Source of the DNA: Geobacter sp. UBA2189
Lineage (GTDB): Bacteria > Desulfobacterota > Desulfuromonadia > Geobacterales > Pseudopelobacteraceae
Direction: 5' to 3'
Assembly (NCBI GenBank): GCA_002328035.1
Contig: DCVL01000016.1
Location: forward strand, 1-27,637
DNA: 27,637 bases
Shown: piece by piece, positions 24,276-27,637 of the stretch
How the letters are laid out: every line of letters begins with the position of its first letter
Position numbering within the stretch: position 1 is the stretch's first letter
Made by a program: the position numbers and the translations under genes
Notes under the pieces: model-generated
Database searches by the model: none
Seen by the model: only the letters and a program-made list of their open reading frames with translations
Told to the model about the DNA's origin: nothing

Positions 24276-24594
24276 CGATATAATAACATTGCAGTTAAAG
24301 GTTCGCCGTCACAACGCTCCTCTTATCAAGCGTTATGCGGAAGCCATTGAATCGGAAGAGGAACGTACTTATTCGATTGCCGAAGTTTTCCCGGAATATA
24401 TTGGCAAAGAAACGCAAGTTGCATTGCGGGCCTACCGTACCCGTGAGGAGCTTACCCAGAAACAGCTTGCTGAACTAACCGGCATTCCCCAGCATCATAT
24501 AAGCGAGATGGAAAACGGTAAACGCAGTATCGGTAAAGAACGGGCCAAGAAACTGGCTGAAGCCCTCCATTGCGATTATCGGCAATTGTTGTAA
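24244..24594 (+). CDS. XRE-family HTH antitoxin / regulator
   Basis: 116 aa. The C-terminal half is a Cro/C1-type helix-turn-helix: LTQKQLAELTGIPQHHISEMENGKRSIGKE near 72-101, followed by AKKLAEALHCDYRQLL. The N-terminal half is charged and probably binds the toxin. The start is the ATG at 24244 with GGAGG at 24233-24237, 6 nt away, located inside the toxin coding sequence; longer in-frame starts would read through the toxin region in another frame and are not believable. It is expected to neutralise the toxin and repress the operon. Because the toxin looks damaged, it may now serve as a stand-alone regulator. Confidence 0.8.
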   Translation: MQVHTKKHPTNDIITLQLKVRRHNAPLIKRYAEAIESEEERTYSIAEVFPEYIGKETQVALRAYRTREELTQKQLAELTGIPQHHISEMENGKRSIGKERAKKLAEALHCDYRQLL

Positions 24595-24644
24595 CAGGAA
24601 CGGTAAAAGACCACAGTAGCAGGGATAATTATGACCTTCTCACT

Positions 24645-24662
24645 TGCAGAATGTAATCTGCA
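24645..24662. promoter_or_regulatory. Short palindrome upstream of the methyltransferase gene
   Basis: TGCAGA (24645-24650) and TCTGCA (24657-24662) form a perfect 6-bp inverted repeat with a 6-nt spacer. It lies between the HTH gene and the methyltransferase operator. It could be a binding site for the XRE protein or a weak hairpin; no T run follows. Confidence 0.3.
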
Positions 24663-24698
24663 GCCGACCGTTCAGCCTATATAAATTCTGCTCTTGCT

Positions 24699-24742
24699 CT
24701 CTGGGTAATAATAGGACATAGTGTCACTAAAATTACCCAGAG
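24699..24742. promoter_or_regulatory. 44-bp nested dyad, probable autoregulatory operator of the methyltransferase
   Basis: The outer arms CTCTGGGTAAT (24699-24709) and ATTACCCAGAG (24732-24742) are a perfect 11-bp inverted repeat centred at 24720.5. Inside is GGACA-TAG-TGTCA (24714-24726), centred at 24720. M.SsoII-type C5 methyltransferases repress their own genes by binding GGACA/TGTCC half-sites through their N-terminal HTH; the core here matches except for the last base. The dyad ends 1 nt before the GAGG ribosome site of the methyltransferase gene, so binding or folding there could block expression. Confidence 0.65.
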
Positions 24743-24751
24743 TGAGGCGCT

Positions 24752-26041
24752 ATGGAACAGGAACCGGAATGGATTGTCAAAAAAGCGGTTGATGCGCTCG
24801 GGTTTGACAAGGTAGCAGAACATCTTGGTAAAAATGCCAGAACCGTCAGGCGCTGGATTGCGGGCCAAACAAATGCGTCAAAAAGCGACCTGATGGTGCT
24901 TGAACAACTTTGTTTCCATCTCTACAAATCTTCCCCCCGAAATCAGGATTTTACGTTCATTGATCTTTTTGCAGGAATCGGCGGATTGCGTAAGGGATTT
25001 GAAGCCCACGGCGGCAATTGCACTTTCACCTGTGAATGGGATGAGTATGCCCAAAAAACCTACAGGGCGAATTTTGATGTTGACCATGAGCTTGCTGGCG
25101 ACATTAACGATATTGTCGGAGACATCAGACAGCACATTCCGAGCACGCCGGATGTGCTGCTTGCAGGTTTCCCCTGTCAGCCATTCTCTATTGCCGGGGT
25201 AAGCAAGAAAAACGCACTCGGTCGCCCACACGGCTTTGAATGCAAGACACAGGGCAACCTGTTCTTTCATATCGCTTCTATTTTGCAGGAACTTCGTCCC
25301 CCCGCCTTTCTGCTCGAAAACGTCAAAAATCTTGAACGGCATGACAAGGGAAACACCTTCCGGGTCATCATGGATATTCTTGAAAAAGAGCTTGGCTACA
25401 AGGTTCAGTACAGGGTTATTGATGCCAAGGGTTTTGTCCCTCAACACCGCGAGCGGGTTTTTATTGTCGGCTTTGATGGTATTACTGATTTTTCATGGGA
25501 TGATTTTCAGCATCCCGGCCCTGATGCAAAGAAATTAAGGGACATTCTGCTCCCTGATAGTGAAGTGGATAGTAAATACACCCTTACGAACAATCTCTGG
25601 ACGTATCTTCAAAACTACGCGGCCAAACACAAGGCAGCCGGTAACGGCTTCGGCTTCGGCCTTGTAGGTAAGAATGATACTGCCCGCACACTTTCTGCGC
25701 GGTATTACAAGGACGGCAGTGAGATCCTTATTGATCAAGGCGAGGGTAAAAATCCCCGGCGGCTGACCCCTCGCGAGTGTGCCCGTTTGATGGGGTTTGA
25801 TGATGACGGGAAAGAGTTTATCATTCCAGTCTCTGACACCCGCGCTTATAAACAGTTTGGAAATGCAGTAGTAGTACCGGTCATAAGTGAGATTGCGCGG
25901 ATTATGAAGCCACATATTATGGAAGTTAAAGAGAGGAGAGCAAAACAATGTTCACAACAATACTCTGTTCAACAGGAAACCCTGACCATGCCCAGTATGC
26001 AGCCCCAAGTCCCAGAAAATCAGCTAAAGTATGCAGCATAG
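24752..26041 (+). CDS. Dcm/M.EcoRII-like DNA (cytosine-5) methyltransferase with N-terminal HTH
   Basis: Methylates C5 of cytosine, probably the inner C of CCWGG. 429 aa. Residues 1-55 hold an HTH (FDKVAEHLGKNARTVRRWIAG at 18-38) like the regulatory domain of M.SsoII and M.EcoRII. Motif I DLFAGIGG is at 71-78, motif IV GFPCQPFS has the catalytic C142, and motif VI is LLENVKNL with E189. Motif VIII QHRERVFIVGF follows, and motifs IX and X include LTPRECARLMGF and QFGNAVVVPV. The stretch GRPHGFECKTQGNLFF is Dcm-like and argues for CCWGG. GAGG lies 4 nt before the ATG. The last 94 nt overlap the next small gene. Confidence 0.94.
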   Translation: MEQEPEWIVKKAVDALGFDKVAEHLGKNARTVRRWIAGQTNASKSDLMVLEQLCFHLYKSSPRNQDFTFIDLFAGIGGLRKGFEAHGGNCTFTCEWDEYAQKTYRANFDVDHELAGDINDIVGDIRQHIPSTPDVLLAGFPCQPFSIAGVSKKNALGRPHGFECKTQGNLFFHIASILQELRPPAFLLENVKNLERHDKGNTFRVIMDILEKELGYKVQYRVIDAKGFVPQHRERVFIVGFDGITDFSWDDFQHPGPDAKKLRDILLPDSEVDSKYTLTNNLWTYLQNYAAKHKAAGNGFGFGLVGKNDTARTLSARYYKDGSEILIDQGEGKNPRRLTPRECARLMGFDDDGKEFIIPVSDTRAYKQFGNAVVVPVISEIARIMKPHIMEVKERRAKQCSQQYSVQQETLTMPSMQPQVPENQLKYAA

Positions 26042-26184
26042 AAGAGGCTGTTTCTGTTTGTCGTGAATATATTGATGAATGGAATCTAGGTGGTGGGAAC
26101 TGGTGTGGAGATGCAGGAAAAGTACTTTCTTCTGGCTCTTTAGTTGCACAAATTGCCTACAACGGAAGAGTTTCTTACGTCTGA
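25948..26184 (+). CDS. Small protein of unknown function coupled to vsr
   Basis: 78 aa, with no function I can name. The first 31 residues overlap the methyltransferase 3' end in another frame. The rest, from SIEEAVSVCREYIDEWNLGGGNWCGDAGKV to AQIAYNGRVSYV, looks like a real folded domain with a Gly/Trp-rich centre. A good ribosome site (GAGAGGAG, about 9 nt before ATG) lies inside the methyltransferase gene. The stop overlaps the vsr start (TGATG), giving tight coupling. Its position between the methylase and vsr suggests it belongs to the restriction-modification operon, but this is inference. Confidence 0.65.
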   Translation: MFTTILCSTGNPDHAQYAAPSPRKSAKVCSIEEAVSVCREYIDEWNLGGGNWCGDAGKVLSSGSLVAQIAYNGRVSYV

Positions 26185-26645
26185 TGGCTGATGTAGTCAC
26201 TCCTGAACAACGCAGCCTTATGATGTCTGGCATTCGTGGGAAGAATACTCGTCCAGAACTCACTATCCGCAAGCTCCTGCACAGCCGGGGGTACAGGTAT
26301 CGTCTGCATGACAAAAAGTTGCCAGGCAAGCCGGATATAGTTTTACCAAAATACCGCGCTGTAATACTGATTCACGGTTGTTTCTGGCATGGGCATGATT
26401 GCCATCTTTTTAAATGGCCCTCCAGCAATGAGTCGTTCTGGAAAGAGAAGATAACAAAAAACCGACTGGTTGATGAACGCTCTTTACAAAGCCTGCTCGT
26501 CGCTGGCTGGAGAGTATTGACTATTTGGGAGTGTGCTCTGAAGGGCAAACGAAAGTTGCCAGTTGAACAAATTGCAGATGATATTGTTTTATGGCTCGAA
26601 ATGTACTCCGCGAGTGCTGAAATCAAAGGAGATTACAGGCAATGA
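26184..26645 (+). CDS. vsr: Very short patch repair endonuclease Vsr
   Basis: Nicks 5' of the T in T:G mismatches that arise when 5-methylcytosine in CCWGG deaminates, starting repair back to C:G. 153 aa, close to E. coli Vsr (156). Family signatures: MMSGIRGKNTRPELTIRKLLHSRGYRYRLH, then KLPGKPDIVLPKYRAVILIHGCFWHGHDCHLF with the catalytic aspartate and the zinc/active-site histidines and cysteines, then GWRVLTIWECALKG. The frame opens further upstream (26079), but the ATG at 26184 is where Vsr homology starts and it overlaps the previous stop. Its own stop overlaps the next start (ATGA). Confidence 0.95.
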   Translation: MADVVTPEQRSLMMSGIRGKNTRPELTIRKLLHSRGYRYRLHDKKLPGKPDIVLPKYRAVILIHGCFWHGHDCHLFKWPSSNESFWKEKITKNRLVDERSLQSLLVAGWRVLTIWECALKGKRKLPVEQIADDIVLWLEMYSASAEIKGDYRQ

Positions 26646-27637
26646 AAAAAAGCTGTCTGTCTGAGTATTTTAGCGGTGTTGTCGCAAAACGGCTCACTGC
26701 TGTAGAAGCAAATCCAAAGAAATCCAATCAGCATGAATTTCAGGGAGTCAAACTACTGCGTTCGTTGCTTGGTGATGAGCGTATCGATGAAATGCCTACA
26801 AGGTTTTTATATATATCCGCAGATGATGACAAATCACTACACGAAGATGGATTTCTTACTTGGTATAATTGCAGAGAGAATAAGCCAAGAAGCCCTGAAT
26901 ATCATTTGTATTATTCAACAACATCAGTTTCTGGGGCGATGCAAGAGGGCGATTTACTGATAATTGCACGCAAGGCTGATGGAGCGCTCTTCGTTATAGT
27001 TGCACAAGGAGATAGCACAGTAGAAAACCAGTTGCTCTGGCTTTTTGGAATTGCGGAAATTGAGCGGCAGTTTATCAAGCGGGATTATGAAGGGGAGCAA
27101 GAAGATATACCGCTGAACTTTGCCAGTAAGATAATTCTGGATGAACTTGGAGTTGAAGTAGAAGAACCTGACGAAAACCTGCTCAATGGCTTGCTTGCCC
27201 GATTTGGATCAAAGTTTCCAAAAACAGCAGAATTTTCTGCTTATGCCCGCCAGTTTATTGATGCGTCCTCACTTGATGGCGCTGATGCTGTACTTATGGC
27301 ATGGATGGAAAAGGAAGAGGCGCTGTTCAGGATACTGGAACATCATATTGTAGCTGAACGCCTGCGGCAGGGCTTTGGCGAAGATGTTGACGCATTTATC
27401 GGTTTTTCACTAAGCGTACAGAACCGGCGCAAGTCACGTGTAGGCCATGCCCTTGAAAATCACCTTGAACAGGTTTTTAGCGATCACTTAATTACTTGTT
27501 CTCGTGGGAAAATGACCGAGAACCGGGCAAAACCTGACTTTGTTTTTCCAGACATCGCCCGGTATCACGATGCTGACTTTCCGGCTATTCGCCTGACCAT
27601 GCTGGGGGTAAAGTCCACCTGTAAAGACCGCTGGCGG
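26642..27637 (+). CDS. EcoRII-like type II restriction endonuclease, partial at right edge
   Basis: 332 codons visible, with the C-terminal part (about 70 residues in EcoRII) beyond the window. EcoRII cuts before CCWGG and needs two sites (type IIE). The N-terminal half (LSEYFSGVVAKRLTAVEANPKKSNQHEFQG) is the effector DNA-binding domain. The catalytic half begins near residue 250 and shows RVGHALENHLEQVF, ENRAKPDFVFP and LTMLGVKSTCKDRW. Tyr and Lys fall at 308 and 324, the same numbers reported as catalytic in EcoRII. The start overlaps vsr by 4 nt. Last in the cluster, so the nuclease is made after the methylase. Whether the end is intact cannot be seen. Confidence 0.93.
   Translation, partial: MKKSCLSEYFSGVVAKRLTAVEANPKKSNQHEFQGVKLLRSLLGDERIDEMPTRFLYISADDDKSLHEDGFLTWYNCRENKPRSPEYHLYYSTTSVSGAMQEGDLLIIARKADGALFVIVAQGDSTVENQLLWLFGIAEIERQFIKRDYEGEQEDIPLNFASKIILDELGVEVEEPDENLLNGLLARFGSKFPKTAEFSAYARQFIDASSLDGADAVLMAWMEKEEALFRILEHHIVAERLRQGFGEDVDAFIGFSLSVQNRRKSRVGHALENHLEQVFSDHLITCSRGKMTENRAKPDFVFPDIARYHDADFPAIRLTMLGVKSTCKDRWR

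Noticed and set aside
26079..26183. Longer N-terminus for Vsr in the same frame
   Set aside because: The 35 extra residues overlap the small gene and have no Vsr similarity; the ATG at 26184 fits the family start and the TGATG overlap.

Overview
The window reads as a chromosomal segment of a Gram-negative, diderm bacterium, most likely a Geobacter-like member of the Desulfuromonadota. The evidence is LPS-heptose genes (gmhA, hldE, hldD), a periplasmic Skp/OmpH chaperone, an MlaF-like ATPase, MreB and a Geobacter-like style of IleRS and UvrA. The taxon is an inference from protein style and gene content, not from a marker search. No rRNA, tRNA or CRISPR array was seen.

Layout. 1-2944 (minus strand): ileS followed by lspA, which runs off the left edge. 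3054-8434 (plus): a promoter, mreB, a GT2-like glycosyltransferase, gmhA, hldE and hldD. This block supplies cell shape and ADP-heptose for the LPS inner core; the gmhB phosphatase step is not present. 8509-9156 (minus): a Skp-like chaperone. 9373-13075 (plus): an RlmI-type rRNA methyltransferase, then hemE, a VOC protein, a WbuC-like cupin and a secreted SH3-like protein, the last four tightly packed or overlapping. 13127-15151: an alanine-rich leader peptide, a strong intrinsic terminator, an AlaA-like aminotransferase and a cobalamin adenosyltransferase. 15212-19437: uvrA and a MATE transporter. 19455-22879 (minus): a hybrid histidine kinase and a SAM methyltransferase. 23010-23765 (plus): an MlaF-like ABC ATPase.

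From 23766 to the right edge the content is accessory. A gene-poor stretch leads to a RelE-like toxin gene that appears broken, beside an intact XRE antitoxin. Then comes a restriction-modification cluster of the Dcm/EcoRII type: a C5-cytosine methyltransferase with an N-terminal HTH domain, a 78-aa small protein, a Vsr mismatch endonuclease, and an EcoRII-like restriction enzyme cut by the window end. The order fits expression of methylase first, then repair of deaminated 5-methylcytosine, then restriction.

Two regulatory structures stand out. First, 13127-13266 has the architecture of a classical amino-acid transcription attenuator: a 27-codon peptide with 10 alanine codons, a hairpin inside the codon run, a mutually exclusive pairing with the terminator arm, and a terminator ending 42 nt before an AlaA-like aminotransferase. 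Second, a 44-bp nested dyad lies directly upstream of the methyltransferase and contains a GGACA-N3-TGTC core like the autoregulatory site of M.SsoII-type methyltransferases.
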